From CAYQFQ01 sp964539415 (GTDB lineage Bacteria > Patescibacteriota > Minisyncoccia > Phycocordibacterales > GWA1-40-21), in NCBI GenBank assembly GCA_964539415.1, contig CAZIID010000003.1, positions 1 through 38,250 of the forward strand: a DNA stretch of 38,250 nt, in the 5' to 3' direction. The translations under genes were made by a program, and so were the position numbers. Positions 24,722-33,498 of the stretch are shown here, piece by piece. The notes under the pieces were generated by a model that was given only the letters and a program-made list of their open reading frames with translations, had not been told where the DNA came from and searched no databases. Each line of letters starts with the position of its first letter. Position 1 is the first letter of the stretch.

Positions 24722-25470
24722 AAATATCAATTATAATGCCTACATATAACTGCGGACAATATATCAAAAAAGCTATTGATAGCGTTTTAAAACAACCTTA
24801 TAACGACAAAGAACTCATTGTTATTGATGGTGGATCAAAAGACGACACGGTCGAAATATTAAAATCATACGGAGATAAGATAGAGTGGGTTTCAGAAAAA
24901 GATAATGGTCAAGCAGATGCAATAAATAAGGGATTTAAAAAAGCCAAAGGAGAAATCGTGACTTGGCTAAACGCAGATGACTATTACGAGCCCGACATCT
25001 TTGAATATGTGGTAAAAGAATTCGAGAAAGATCCACAAGTCGTCCTAGTATACGGAAACTGTAAATCTGTATCTAAATTGAATACTAGTGTAAATATACC
25101 TCCTAAAAATATAACAAGTCGAGATATGATCCAAAAGGGTAACTTTATTTTTCAACCCGCCTCTTTTTATCGCATGGAGACAATTAAAAAAATAAACTAT
25201 CTAAATGACAAATTAAACTTTTGGATGGAATACGAGATGTTTATACAGCTACTAAAAAATGGAAAAGGGTTTTACGTTGATAAATTTTTGGCTAATTTTA
25301 CGTTGAGAGAAGATCAAAAATCAAATTTTAAAAATATAATAGAGATGGATAAAGAATTATATAGCATTAGCCGTAAACATGGTGGAAACCATTTTTCAAA
25401 AATATTTTTTAAAAAAGTATTTAATCAAGCGGTTAATCTTTTTAGACAAAGAAATGAAAAAACTCTTTAA
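24718..25470 (+). CDS. Glycosyltransferase family 2
   Basis: A 250-residue GT-A enzyme. It begins with ISIIMPTYNCGQYIKKAIDS, has VIDGGSKDDT (35-44) for nucleotide binding and TWLNADDYYEPD (82-93) containing the metal-binding Asp pair. It is of WcaA/EpsE-like type. The C-terminus is basic and lacks membrane spans. Its start overlaps the GT4 stop by four bases and its 3' end overlaps the next methyltransferase gene by 17 bases. Confidence 0.9.
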   Translation: MKISIIMPTYNCGQYIKKAIDSVLKQPYNDKELIVIDGGSKDDTVEILKSYGDKIEWVSEKDNGQADAINKGFKKAKGEIVTWLNADDYYEPDIFEYVVKEFEKDPQVVLVYGNCKSVSKLNTSVNIPPKNITSRDMIQKGNFIFQPASFYRMETIKKINYLNDKLNFWMEYEMFIQLLKNGKGFYVDKFLANFTLREDQKSNFKNIIEMDKELYSISRKHGGNHFSKIFFKKVFNQAVNLFRQRNEKTL

Positions 25471-26170
25471 AAAAACCATAAAAATAATACTGTCCCCCTT
25501 TGTAATAAAAGATTATTTATCTTACATAAACAGAGACGATAAAAAGAGATTCTCTATTAAGTTGAGTGACTTTTACCCTTGTGTTAAAGACAAAACTATT
25601 AAAACAAATTTTGATGCACATTACATATATCACACAGCATGGGCAACTAGAAAAGTAAAAGAAATTAACCCTACTATTCACATAGACATTTCTTCTAGTT
25701 TATATTTTTCTAGTATAGTTTCTGCCTTTGTTCCCATTGATTTTTTTGATTATAGACCAGCAGAATTAAATCTTTCTAACCTTAAAAGTAATCACGCAGA
25801 TTTAACAAAACTCCCCTTTCCGAATGATAGTATAAAATCTTTGTCATGTATGCACACAATTGAACATGTTGGACTTGGCAGATATGGAGATACAATTGAT
25901 TCTGATGGTGATCTTAAAGCAATATCAGAACTAAAGAGAGTTTTAGCAAAAGGCGGTTCTTTATTATTTGTGGTGCCCGTCGGGGAACCAAAAATAGAGT
26001 TCAATGCTCATAGAATTTATTCTCACGAACAAATAATGGAATATTTTGGTGATTTAAAATTGAAAGAATTCACTCTCATTACCGACGACGGAAAATTCAT
26101 AGAAAACGCCTCCAAGAATCTAGTTAATAACCAAAAATACGGATGTGGTTGTTTTTGGTTTAAAAAATAA
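25454..26170 (+). CDS. Methyltransferase-like protein (type 11/DUF268-like)
   Basis: About 238 residues from the ATG at 25454; an upstream ATG at 25379 would overlap the GT2 gene by 92 bases and adds only a low-complexity extension. The region HIDISSSLYFSSIVSAF (around residues 70-90) is a degenerate motif I lacking the GxGxG loop. ADLTKLPFPNDSIKSLSCMHTIEHVGLGRYGD is a typical methyltransferase core with the IEHVG motif, followed by AISELKRVLAKGGSLLFVVP. The C-terminal HRIYSHEQIMEYF matches DUF268-type proteins. The missing glycines make SAM binding less certain than in the gene at 22896. Confidence 0.78.
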   Translation: MKKLFKKTIKIILSPFVIKDYLSYINRDDKKRFSIKLSDFYPCVKDKTIKTNFDAHYIYHTAWATRKVKEINPTIHIDISSSLYFSSIVSAFVPIDFFDYRPAELNLSNLKSNHADLTKLPFPNDSIKSLSCMHTIEHVGLGRYGDTIDSDGDLKAISELKRVLAKGGSLLFVVPVGEPKIEFNAHRIYSHEQIMEYFGDLKLKEFTLITDDGKFIENASKNLVNNQKYGCGCFWFKK

Positions 26171-26174
26171 AAAT

Positions 26175-27023
26175 ATGATAACAGTAAAATTACAGGGAGG
26201 TCTGGGAAATCAAATGTTCCAATATGCTTTTGGAAGAAGTTTATCTATTAAAAAAGGAGAAAATCTGACATTAGATATAAGCAGTTTTAACAACACAGCG
26301 ATTATAGATACCAAAAGAAAATATCTTTTGGATAATTTTAATATTAAACCTCTAATATCTGAAACAGATACTTTTCAATCAATAGACAGATTTTTTTGGA
26401 AAGTTATAAATAATACGGGGTTGCTTTTAAAAAAGGATTTCCACATTCACTACCATTCTTTTTTTAACAAAGTACCTTTAAAAAAATTTGATAGCTATTT
26501 CCAAAGCTATAAATATTTTGAACAGTATCAAGAAGAAATTAGAAAAGATTTCAGTTTAAAAATAGAACTTCCAAAAAAGGCTTTAGAAATATTAAACACA
26601 ATTAAAAATAAAAATTCTGTTTCCCTCCACGTTAGACGTGGCGATTATGTTTCAAATAAAAAGAATGCAAACACTTATGGAAGCTGTTCTTTAGACTATT
26701 ATAGAAATGCTATATCCACAATATGTGGTAAAATTTCTAATCCTGTTTTTTTTGTTTTTTCTGATGATATAGAATGGGTAAAAAATGAATTAATAATAAC
26801 CGCTGAAACAGTATATGTTAGTCAATACTCTTTTGGTGAAGTTGCGGAACTTTTTTTAATGAGTCAATGTAAAAATAACATCATTGCAAATAGCTCTTTT
26901 AGTTGGTGGGGTGCTTGGTTGAACAATGATAAAGATAAAATAGTAATATGTCCAAGAAAATGGACTCTCATTTCAAACTTTGATACGATTGATTTGATCC
27001 CAGATAATTGGATTAAACTTTGA
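26175..27023 (+). CDS. Alpha-1,2-fucosyltransferase (GT11)
   Basis: A 282-residue member of GT11. The N-terminal GGLGNQMFQYAFG (8-20) and the GDP-fucose-binding HVRRGDY (152-158) are diagnostic, as is the C-terminal NSSFSWWGAWL. It would transfer fucose from GDP-fucose, although no GDP-fucose synthesis gene (gmd, fcl) is in the window. The start at 26175 was preferred over 26145 because the family begins at MITVKLQGGLG and it then lies five bases after the previous stop. Bacterial GT11 enzymes decorate O-antigens and exopolysaccharides, so a fucosylated surface glycan is suggested. Confidence 0.92.
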   Translation: MITVKLQGGLGNQMFQYAFGRSLSIKKGENLTLDISSFNNTAIIDTKRKYLLDNFNIKPLISETDTFQSIDRFFWKVINNTGLLLKKDFHIHYHSFFNKVPLKKFDSYFQSYKYFEQYQEEIRKDFSLKIELPKKALEILNTIKNKNSVSLHVRRGDYVSNKKNANTYGSCSLDYYRNAISTICGKISNPVFFVFSDDIEWVKNELIITAETVYVSQYSFGEVAELFLMSQCKNNIIANSSFSWWGAWLNNDKDKIVICPRKWTLISNFDTIDLIPDNWIKL

Positions 27024-27024
27024 G

Positions 27025-28167
27025 ATGAAAAAAATAGACATATTAATTCCAAATTTTGACGACTTTGGCGCCCAAAGAGTTGCTATTAATGTGGCTAATT
27101 CTCTATGTAATGATTATGAAGTAAATTTCGTAGTTTTTAATGACAATGGGCCATTCAAAACATATCTAAATAAAAAAATAAAAATAATAAAATTAGATTA
27201 TGGATTTTTTAACATACCCAAAATACGGATTTTCCCCAGATTTTTTCATTACCTAAATTTCATAAAAAACAACAAAACAGATATTTCAATAGCTTTCTCG
27301 CCAGTAGCAAATCTCATCGTACTTTTTACAAAAATACTAAAACCAAAATTAAAAACTATAATACAAGAACATGGCTACCCAAGTCTTGCAATTAAAGACA
27401 GACAAAATATGGGGCCAATACTAGAATGGTTTTTTCGCCATATAGTTTTTAAACTATATAATATTAGCAATATTTTTCTGTGTATAACAGAAGCAATAAA
27501 AGAAGATTTCACAAAAAACTTCGGAATTAAGAAAGAAATCATAAGAGTGGTAAGGAATCCAGTTGATATAGAAAAAATTAACAAATTAATAAATGAACCT
27601 ATTCCCGATTTCAAGTTTAATCCTCAAAAAAAATATATTATTGGCATAGGTAGGCTCGTTGACCAAAAAAACTTTTTCAAACTCGTAAGTATTTTTCAGA
27701 AAGTTAAAAAAATAATCACAAACACAGAATTAATAATTTTAGGTGATGGACCAGATAAGGAAAATTTAGCCAAAAATGCAATGAAATTAGAATTAGGAGA
27801 ATCAGTCCATCTTTTAGGTTTTAATAAAAATCCCTACGCTTTTTTAAAAAAATCTAATTGTTATTGTTTGACTTCAAACTGGGAGGGTCTACCTCAAGTC
27901 ATTGCCGAAGCAATGATATGTAAAACACCAGTCATAGCAAACGATTGCAAATCAGGCCCTAGCGAAATGATTAATAATGGTAAAACTGGTTTTTTAATTC
28001 CAATGAGCAACGAGAATCTCTTCGTGGAATGTATTATCAATATTTTGGAAAATAAAGATTTGTGCAAAAAAATTACAGAAGAGGCATATTTATTTGCCCA
28101 AAAAGAGTATTCCATTGAACAATGTGTTATAAATTATAAGAGCATCTTAAATTCATTAACTATATAA
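27025..28167 (+). CDS. Glycosyltransferase family 4 (GT-B fold)
   Basis: A 380-residue GT4 enzyme. The start KKIDILIPNFDDFGAQRVAIN is the GT4 acceptor-domain opening. KKYIIGIGRLVDQKNF (about 210-225) begins the donor domain, and CLTSNWEGLPQVIAEAMICK (about 283-302) holds the EX7E motif (WEGLPQVIAEA), followed by PVIANDCKSGPSEMI. It is close in type to the GalNAc and galactose transferases of lipopolysaccharide loci, but specificity cannot be read. It starts one base after the fucosyltransferase stop. Confidence 0.92.
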   Translation: MKKIDILIPNFDDFGAQRVAINVANSLCNDYEVNFVVFNDNGPFKTYLNKKIKIIKLDYGFFNIPKIRIFPRFFHYLNFIKNNKTDISIAFSPVANLIVLFTKILKPKLKTIIQEHGYPSLAIKDRQNMGPILEWFFRHIVFKLYNISNIFLCITEAIKEDFTKNFGIKKEIIRVVRNPVDIEKINKLINEPIPDFKFNPQKKYIIGIGRLVDQKNFFKLVSIFQKVKKIITNTELIILGDGPDKENLAKNAMKLELGESVHLLGFNKNPYAFLKKSNCYCLTSNWEGLPQVIAEAMICKTPVIANDCKSGPSEMINNGKTGFLIPMSNENLFVECIINILENKDLCKKITEEAYLFAQKEYSIEQCVINYKSILNSLTI

Positions 28168-28170
28168 AAC

Positions 28171-29994
28171 ATGTGTGGAATAATAGGAATAATTGCAAAT
28201 AAAACAAAAAATTATAAACCCGAACTTGATCGAGGGATTTTTGCTTTACGCCATCGCGGACCAGATGGAAATGGAAGTTTCTATTTTGAAAACTGTGCTT
28301 TTGGCCACACAAGACTTAGTATTATAGACCTAAGCACTGGTAACCAACCAATGTTATCCGCCGATAATAATCTCGCAATTACTTTTAATGGTGAGATCTA
28401 TGGATATAAAGATATAAAAGGAGATTTGAAGGACTATAGTTTTAAAACTACTTCTGATACTGAAGTTATTCTTGCCTTGTATGAGAAGTATGGTTCAAAA
28501 ATGCTAGAAAAACTTCCTGGTATGTTTGCTTTTGGAATTTGGGATAATAAGTCAGAAACACTTTTTTGTGCAAGAGATCGTTTCGGTGAAAAACCTTTTT
28601 ATTATGCAAAAGGAGAAAATGGCGAATTTGTTTTTGCGTCAGAGATTAAAGCTATACTTGCAACTGGTTTAGTTAAACCAATTTTAGATAAAACTTCCCT
28701 ATTACATTACTTTAAACATCTTTATATAAATCCAAACAATACTATCTATAAAAACATCTTTACCCTACCACCAGCACACTTTCTTACTTATAAAAATGGA
28801 GAAATAAAAATAGAAAAATACTGGACCATACCAAAATTGAATGAAAAAATTTCTCTAACAGAAGCAACTGAAAAATTCAAACAACTTTTAGATAAGGCTG
28901 TATCAAAACAGTTAATTGCAGATGTTCCTGTTAGCGCATTTTTAAGTGGAGGATTAGATTCTTCTACAATAGTATCTGTCGCGAGCAAAATTAAACCAAA
29001 TATTCAAACCATATCTTTTGGTTTTGGTGATTCCATAGATGAACTACCATTTGCAAAAGCTGTATCCAAGAAATACGACACCAAACATATAGAAATAAAA
29101 TCAGAAGAATATAATATAGCCGGACTCTTTCTTGAAATGCAAGAAATATATGACGAACCTTTTGCAGATTCTTCAAATATACCGACGTACTTAATATCAA
29201 AATCTGCAAAACAATATGGAAAGGTAGTACTTACTGGAGATGGAGGTGATGAACTTTTTGGTGGATATACAGGTTGGTATAAACCAATATACTTTGCGCT
29301 TCAAAAATGTCCTCTCAAATTTTCCGTAATAGCAAAAGACTTGTTTAATATAATTTTCAAAAATTCTAGAGACGCTAAACTTGATTTATATTATCGTCTG
29401 CAAGGTTTTTTGAGTAAATTTAGAAATAAAAATCCATTACAATCTCATATTGAAAAAAATACTTATTTTTCTGACACAGAATTAAATAAAATATTTATTG
29501 ATAAAATTCCTAATAATTCAAATATCAAAAAACCTTCAGACCTAGAAGATGTTATGAATTATGATCTGCTAAATTATATGCCAGGTGATATTCTGACAAA
29601 GATAGACCGTGCTTCAATGGCCGTCGGACTTGAACTGCGTTCCCCTTTTCTTGATATAGACTTTGCCTCTTTCTGTCTTTCTCTGCCCTATAATCTAAAA
29701 ATAAATGATAAAGAAGATAAAATCATTCTAAGAGAGGCTTATAAAGAAGACTGGCCAAAAGAAATAATAAATAGGGGCAAACAAGGTTTTGGTGCTCCGG
29801 TTACCGAATGGTTAAAAACACCATCTTTTATAAAATTAAAGGAAGAATTTTTAAATGATAAAAATAAAAAAATATTTGAGATATTAAACTTCAACGAATG
29901 CCAAAATGCTGTAAAGAAAGACAATTATCAAACATGGATACTACTTACCTTATCTGTATGGCTAGAAAAGCACAATCTAATATTAAAAGATTAA
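28171..29994 (+). CDS. asnB: Asparagine synthase (glutamine-hydrolysing)-like amidotransferase, copy 2
   Basis: A 607-residue AsnB-type enzyme: Cys2 nucleophile (MCGIIGI), HRGPDGNG, FNGEIYGY in the glutaminase domain, PP-loop SGGLDSSTI near residue 252, GDGGDELFGGY and KQGFGAPV in the synthetase domain. It is clearly divergent from the copy at 20126, and looks closer to standard AsnB (GDGGDELFGGY here versus DGQGPDEMLGGY there). It closes the plus-strand operon and its last 12 bases overlap the convergent GT2 gene. Either asparagine synthesis or glycan amidation is possible. Confidence 0.9.
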   Translation: MCGIIGIIANKTKNYKPELDRGIFALRHRGPDGNGSFYFENCAFGHTRLSIIDLSTGNQPMLSADNNLAITFNGEIYGYKDIKGDLKDYSFKTTSDTEVILALYEKYGSKMLEKLPGMFAFGIWDNKSETLFCARDRFGEKPFYYAKGENGEFVFASEIKAILATGLVKPILDKTSLLHYFKHLYINPNNTIYKNIFTLPPAHFLTYKNGEIKIEKYWTIPKLNEKISLTEATEKFKQLLDKAVSKQLIADVPVSAFLSGGLDSSTIVSVASKIKPNIQTISFGFGDSIDELPFAKAVSKKYDTKHIEIKSEEYNIAGLFLEMQEIYDEPFADSSNIPTYLISKSAKQYGKVVLTGDGGDELFGGYTGWYKPIYFALQKCPLKFSVIAKDLFNIIFKNSRDAKLDLYYRLQGFLSKFRNKNPLQSHIEKNTYFSDTELNKIFIDKIPNNSNIKKPSDLEDVMNYDLLNYMPGDILTKIDRASMAVGLELRSPFLDIDFASFCLSLPYNLKINDKEDKIILREAYKEDWPKEIINRGKQGFGAPVTEWLKTPSFIKLKEEFLNDKNKKIFEILNFNECQNAVKKDNYQTWILLTLSVWLEKHNLILKD

Positions 29995-30684
29995 ATTAAG
30001 TAGAGCTCTCCATCTAATTTTCAAACCCAAAAGTCTAACTTTAAAGTTTTTTGATTTTGTAATTCCCTCTTTCAGCAATCTGTATTTAATGAGTTTCTCA
30101 GATATATTTTCTGTATTAAATTTTGTCGCTATTCTCGTCCACAGTTCATAATCTTGAGCATATCTAAAAGAAGTGTCATAAAGACCAACCTTCTCAAATA
30201 CGGATTTTCTTATCATCACGCTTGGATGAATAAAAGGATTATGAAATAATATTCCTTTTTTTATCTCACTACCTGTAACAGGTGTATTGTAGTCTCTTAA
30301 ATATTTACCATTCTCATCTATAAATTCTGCCCAAGTGCCACACATTGCGCATTCTGGATTCGCGTCTAAAAAATTAATCTGTTTTAGAAAACGCTCAGGT
30401 AAAGAAATATCATCTGCATCCATTCTTGCAATGTATTCACCATTACTATACCCTATTGCCTCATTTAAAGATTTTGTGAGACCTTTGTTTTGATTATTAA
30501 ATAATCTAATCCTACTATCTTTGTAACTCTCTAATATTTCTCTTGATTTATCAGTAGACCCGTCGTTAATAATAATAAATTCAAAATCAGAAAAAGTCTG
30601 CGATAAAACACTATCAACCGCTTCTTTGACATATCTCTCGCAATTATAGACAGACATTATTACGCTGATTTTCGGACTATTCAT
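29983..30684 (-). CDS. Glycosyltransferase family 2
   Basis: A 233-residue GT-A enzyme with KISVIMSVYNCERYVKEAVD at the N-terminus, IINDGSTDKS (38-47), ARMDADD (86-92, metal-binding Asp) and the acceptor-side HPSVMIRKSVFEKVG. It is of the WfgS/beta-1,3-galactosyltransferase-like type. No membrane span. It lies on the opposite strand from the operon and overlaps the last asnB by 12 bases. Its ATG overlaps the end of the TraD-like ATPase gene by eight bases, so it is translated from that gene's message, although its function belongs with the glycan locus. Confidence 0.9.
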   Translation of the reverse strand: MNSPKISVIMSVYNCERYVKEAVDSVLSQTFSDFEFIIINDGSTDKSREILESYKDSRIRLFNNQNKGLTKSLNEAIGYSNGEYIARMDADDISLPERFLKQINFLDANPECAMCGTWAEFIDENGKYLRDYNTPVTGSEIKKGILFHNPFIHPSVMIRKSVFEKVGLYDTSFRYAQDYELWTRIATKFNTENISEKLIKYRLLKEGITKSKNFKVRLLGLKIRWRALLNLIF

Positions 30685-32710
30685 TGTCTTGCTGACCCAA
30701 CATTTTTCTTAAAACATCTTCTGGAATTTCTTTTGGTTTATTATTAGGCTCGACTGGATTTGTTTCAACATTAGTTTCTTTTTTTGTTTCTATCTTAACT
30801 TCTGTCTTTGTCTCAACTGTATGTTCTATCTTGTGGTCAGAAGTATTATTTTCTTTTTTTTGCTCAACTTTATTTTCTTCTTGTTTTTTTTCTGGAATTT
30901 TATTTTCAACGTTTACCGATACAGGTGTTGTTTTCTTTGGTAAAACAGAAGCCAAAGCTGATCTTAAATCAGAAGTGTTTTTATCACTTGCACCAGCACC
31001 ATTTTTCTTTTTATCCAAAACTTTATTTAACTGATTTTTTCTCTGTTCTTCTTCCTTCTCTTTTTGGGTTAATTGTTTACTCAATTCTTTTAAAGGCAGG
31101 AAATCATCGGCTTTTTCATCTAGCTCTTCAATAGGAGGTAGGGTAGGTTTTGGCGTCTGAACAGTACTTTCAACCCGTGGGGTATTTTGAACTGTTTTAG
31201 GGGCAATTTTGGGCTCAGAAACGGCATTCTGAGGCCTATTTTGATTGATTACGGGTTTCTGAACAATGTTATTATTTTGAGCTGTATTTTGGTTATTTCC
31301 TGATTTAAAATTGCCATTTGTAACATTTTGAACAGCTGGCTGAATTGGAACCTGAGCCTTTGTTTTTAAATCAGTTTTTTCAGCTGAGTTTATTTTATTC
31401 TGAGGTTTTGGCTCAACGTATTTGGTCTCATGCCACACCTTTATAGCCTCCTCAACTTTCATTCTTTCTTGTGCAAAAAGTTTTCTTGAACTATCAACTA
31501 TTTCTCTTTTATATGAGATCACAGGTTGTGGATATGGTGGAAGTGAAGCGGCAGAAAAAGGCGAAGAACTAACTCCATCTATCATAAGTTTTAAATATAG
31601 CTGATATATTCCGAGGTTAACCAAATCTTCGGCTGTAAACTGCGGTGCAAATTCTTTTTCAAATAACTCAGCATCAAAAGCACCAACTCTAAAAGAAATC
31701 ATCGTACCAACGTTTCCAAAAACAGCAGCTCTCACCTCTTCTGGCATTTGCTCTACGTATTGGTGAGTTATTGTAAGATTGAGTTTATATTTTCTAGCTT
31801 CAGACAAAATGTTTGCGAAAGATTCATTTGCAAAAGACTGGAATTCATCTACATACAAATAGAAGTTCGGAAGTTTATTTAGAGCCGACTCTTGAACATC
31901 GGCACGAGACATAGCACCGAGATATATTTTTGTAACAAGCATACTTCCAAGCAAAGTTGCATTTGTCTCTCCTACTCTTCCTTTTGAAAGGTTTATTATT
32001 AAAATTTTCTTTTCATCCATCACTCTTCTTATATCAAAAGAAGATTTTGGTTGTCCGATAATATTTCTTATAAGAGGGTTTGCAGTAAATTGTCCGATCT
32101 TGTTTTGGATTGCTGGAGTTGCTTCTGCAGCAAATTTCTCCGTATATTTTGCAAATTCATCTACCCAAAAAGATTTTACAGCGGGATCTGAAATATTATC
32201 TACAACTTTCTTTCTATAATCTTTGTCGGAAAGCATTCTATTAACACCGAGCAGAGTTGCACTTGGATATTCAAGAAGTGCGAGTAAAGTATTGCTCAAA
32301 ATATATTCCATTCTTGCAGACCAAGCATCCTCCCAAATCTTTTTGAAAGTACTCATAAGACCTGACGCAACAAGGTGTCTTTTATCAAAACCAACATCTT
32401 CCATAACATTAAAAGAAATTGGATGATCCAAATCAAAAGGAGCAAAATAAATAACATCTTTAATTCTTTCTGGTGGAACGTAATCCAAAAGAAGCTCAGC
32501 TGTTTTTCCGTGAGGGTCGATAAATGCCATACCTTCACCATTTTGAATATCTTGAATCGCCATGTTCTCAAGCAAAGTAGATTTGCCCATACCAGTCTTT
32601 CCGATAACATACATATGACGAGTTCTGTCTTTTGCTTTAATACCAAACTTCACTCGTTTGTTACGAGAATCTGTTTCTCCGAAATATGTAATTTTATTAT
32701 TAGGATCCAT
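30677..32710 (-). CDS. TraD/VirD4-like ATPase (type IV secretion DNA-binding domain protein)
   Basis: A 677-residue P-loop ATPase. Walker A is VIGKTGMGKST (35-45), FIDPHGKTAELLL (63-75) matches the coupling-protein family, and Walker B is FYLYVDEF (283-290) followed by SEARKYKLNLTITHQYVEQM. Residues about 430-677 form a Pro/Gln/Asn/Lys/Glu-rich low-complexity tail. There is no N-terminal membrane anchor. Relatives drive DNA or protein transfer; in CPR genomes the protein is found without a complete conjugation set, so its role is open. TATAAT (32719-32724) ends eight bases before the ATG, implying a near-leaderless transcript. Confidence 0.85.
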   Translation of the reverse strand: MDPNNKITYFGETDSRNKRVKFGIKAKDRTRHMYVIGKTGMGKSTLLENMAIQDIQNGEGMAFIDPHGKTAELLLDYVPPERIKDVIYFAPFDLDHPISFNVMEDVGFDKRHLVASGLMSTFKKIWEDAWSARMEYILSNTLLALLEYPSATLLGVNRMLSDKDYRKKVVDNISDPAVKSFWVDEFAKYTEKFAAEATPAIQNKIGQFTANPLIRNIIGQPKSSFDIRRVMDEKKILIINLSKGRVGETNATLLGSMLVTKIYLGAMSRADVQESALNKLPNFYLYVDEFQSFANESFANILSEARKYKLNLTITHQYVEQMPEEVRAAVFGNVGTMISFRVGAFDAELFEKEFAPQFTAEDLVNLGIYQLYLKLMIDGVSSSPFSAASLPPYPQPVISYKREIVDSSRKLFAQERMKVEEAIKVWHETKYVEPKPQNKINSAEKTDLKTKAQVPIQPAVQNVTNGNFKSGNNQNTAQNNNIVQKPVINQNRPQNAVSEPKIAPKTVQNTPRVESTVQTPKPTLPPIEELDEKADDFLPLKELSKQLTQKEKEEEQRKNQLNKVLDKKKNGAGASDKNTSDLRSALASVLPKKTTPVSVNVENKIPEKKQEENKVEQKKENNTSDHKIEHTVETKTEVKIETKKETNVETNPVEPNNKPKEIPEDVLRKMLGQQDNE

Positions 32711-32746
32711 TCCAGTTAATTATAATATGTTTTTATATAAAAAAAT

Positions 32747-32794
32747 AGCCCTGCTCTAATCTTGTTCATTGTTGAACAAAAATAGAGCAGGGCT
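32747..32794 (-). terminator. Strong terminator after the 32809-33192 gene
   Basis: A 12-pair stem AGCCCTGCTCTA / TAGAGCAGGGCT encloses a second short stem GTTCA / TGAAC. On the minus strand it is followed by ATTTTTTTATAT. It lies 14 bases past the stop codon. Confidence 0.85.
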
Positions 32795-32808
32795 AACGTG
32801 CTTAAAAA

Positions 32809-33192
32809 TTATCCGAGACTAACAGTTGAAAACTGCCTCATCGTTCCGCTTGGAATGTTGCAAGGCCGAATCTTACCGTCGCACCCCCTTGGACCGACAT
32901 TTGAGGCATCTCTTGATTTACGAACAAAATCAACACTCGCCCAAAAACTTTTTGCACCGAGGACAATCGAAGCTTTCATCGCTTCCCCCAAACCGATGTT
33001 GTTATCAAGATAACGAAGAGCATAGGATTTCGTAATCTCAATAGCTTCGCTTCTTTCCATAACAGGCCAACCCATTATTTCAAAAGCATTCTCAACTGTA
33101 TATGAAATCTCCCGCTGGTTTCCAAATGCGTCGACGAGGTGCTTCATAAACCTCCTCTGACGATTCCCCCTTCTCCTGCTTCCTTTCGACAT
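32809..33192 (-). CDS. Unrecognised stand-alone small basic protein
   Basis: A 127-residue protein of no recognised family. The first 15 residues are very basic (SKGSRRRGNRQRR), then comes MKHLVDAFGNQREISYTVENAFEIMGW; the middle is helical and the C-terminus contains two Cys. Starts are ambiguous: 33198 (no spacing after a G run), 33192 (chosen; GGGGGG six bases upstream) and 33147 (AGGAGG three bases upstream, which would remove the basic segment). It has the best promoter in the window (33298-33326), a leader of about 95 bases and a strong terminator. Composition is richer in G/C than flanking genes, and there is no operon partner. Confidence 0.65.
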   Translation of the reverse strand: MSKGSRRRGNRQRRFMKHLVDAFGNQREISYTVENAFEIMGWPVMERSEAIEITKSYALRYLDNNIGLGEAMKASIVLGAKSFWASVDFVRKSRDASNVGPRGCDGKIRPCNIPSGTMRQFSTVSLG

Positions 33193-33297
33193 AAACATCC
33201 CCCCAAAGAAAAGAACTCCCCTGACTAATGCTCTGTGCTATTTTAAACACAAAAGAAGAAATGCACTCACATTCCCTCCCGCATTACACCTATATAT

Positions 33298-33326
33298 AGT
33301 ATACAGAAAAATGACTATAGTGTCAA
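33298..33326 (-). promoter_or_regulatory. Consensus sigma70 promoter of the 32809-33192 gene
   Basis: Minus strand -35 TTGACA (33321-33326), exactly 17 bases, then -10 TATACT (33298-33303). This is the only full -35/-10 consensus pair I found. It sits immediately downstream of the 33328-33381 terminator, which would insulate it. Confidence 0.85.
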
Positions 33327-33327
33327 C

Positions 33328-33381
33328 AAAAAACCTAGGCTAAACCTCTCTGGTAATTTGGAGGTTTAGCCTTTGGTTTTT
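33328..33381 (-). terminator. Intrinsic terminator downstream of the DUF4015-type gene
   Basis: A 12-pair stem AGGCTAAACCTC (33337-33348) / GAGGTTTAGCCT (33361-33372), extended beyond a short mismatch by AAAAACC / GGTTTTT. T run on the minus strand. It is separated from the gene it serves by the palindromic repeat at 33402-33486. Confidence 0.75.
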
Positions 33382-33401
33382 AAATTATTTATTAATTACT
33401 T

Positions 33402-33486
33402 CTGTCATTGCGAGGAGGTCTACCGACGTGGCAATCCAAGAAATTAAAAGATGGTTTGTTTCGTCACTTTGTTCCTCGCAAAGACA
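33402..33486. repeat. MITE-like palindromic repeat
   Basis: An 85-bp imperfect palindrome. Outer arms TGTCATTGCGAGGA and TTCCTCGCAAAGACA mirror each other, as do inner segments GACGTGGCAATCCA and GATGGTTTGTTTCGTC. The motif TGTCATTGCGAG...GCAATCC is a dispersed repeat I recognise from many bacterial genomes. A related 31-bp piece lies inside murC (37057-37087). It fills most of the gap between the DUF4015-type gene and its terminator. Confidence 0.7.
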
Positions 33487-33498
33487 AAAAGAAAAAAA

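Noticed and set aside
25379..25453. Upstream start of the second methyltransferase-like gene
   Set aside because: It would overlap the GT2 gene by 92 bases and adds a lysine/phenylalanine-rich stretch that is just the GT2 gene read in another frame.
30808..31134. Plus-strand ORF opposite the low-complexity tail of the TraD-like ATPase
   Set aside because: Composition (Phe/Leu/Ser) reflects the complement of Lys/Glu/Gln codons; no start signal.
32353..32719. ORFs in other frames over the Walker A region of the TraD-like gene
   Set aside because: Antisense or frame-shifted shadows of a clearly conserved ATPase core.
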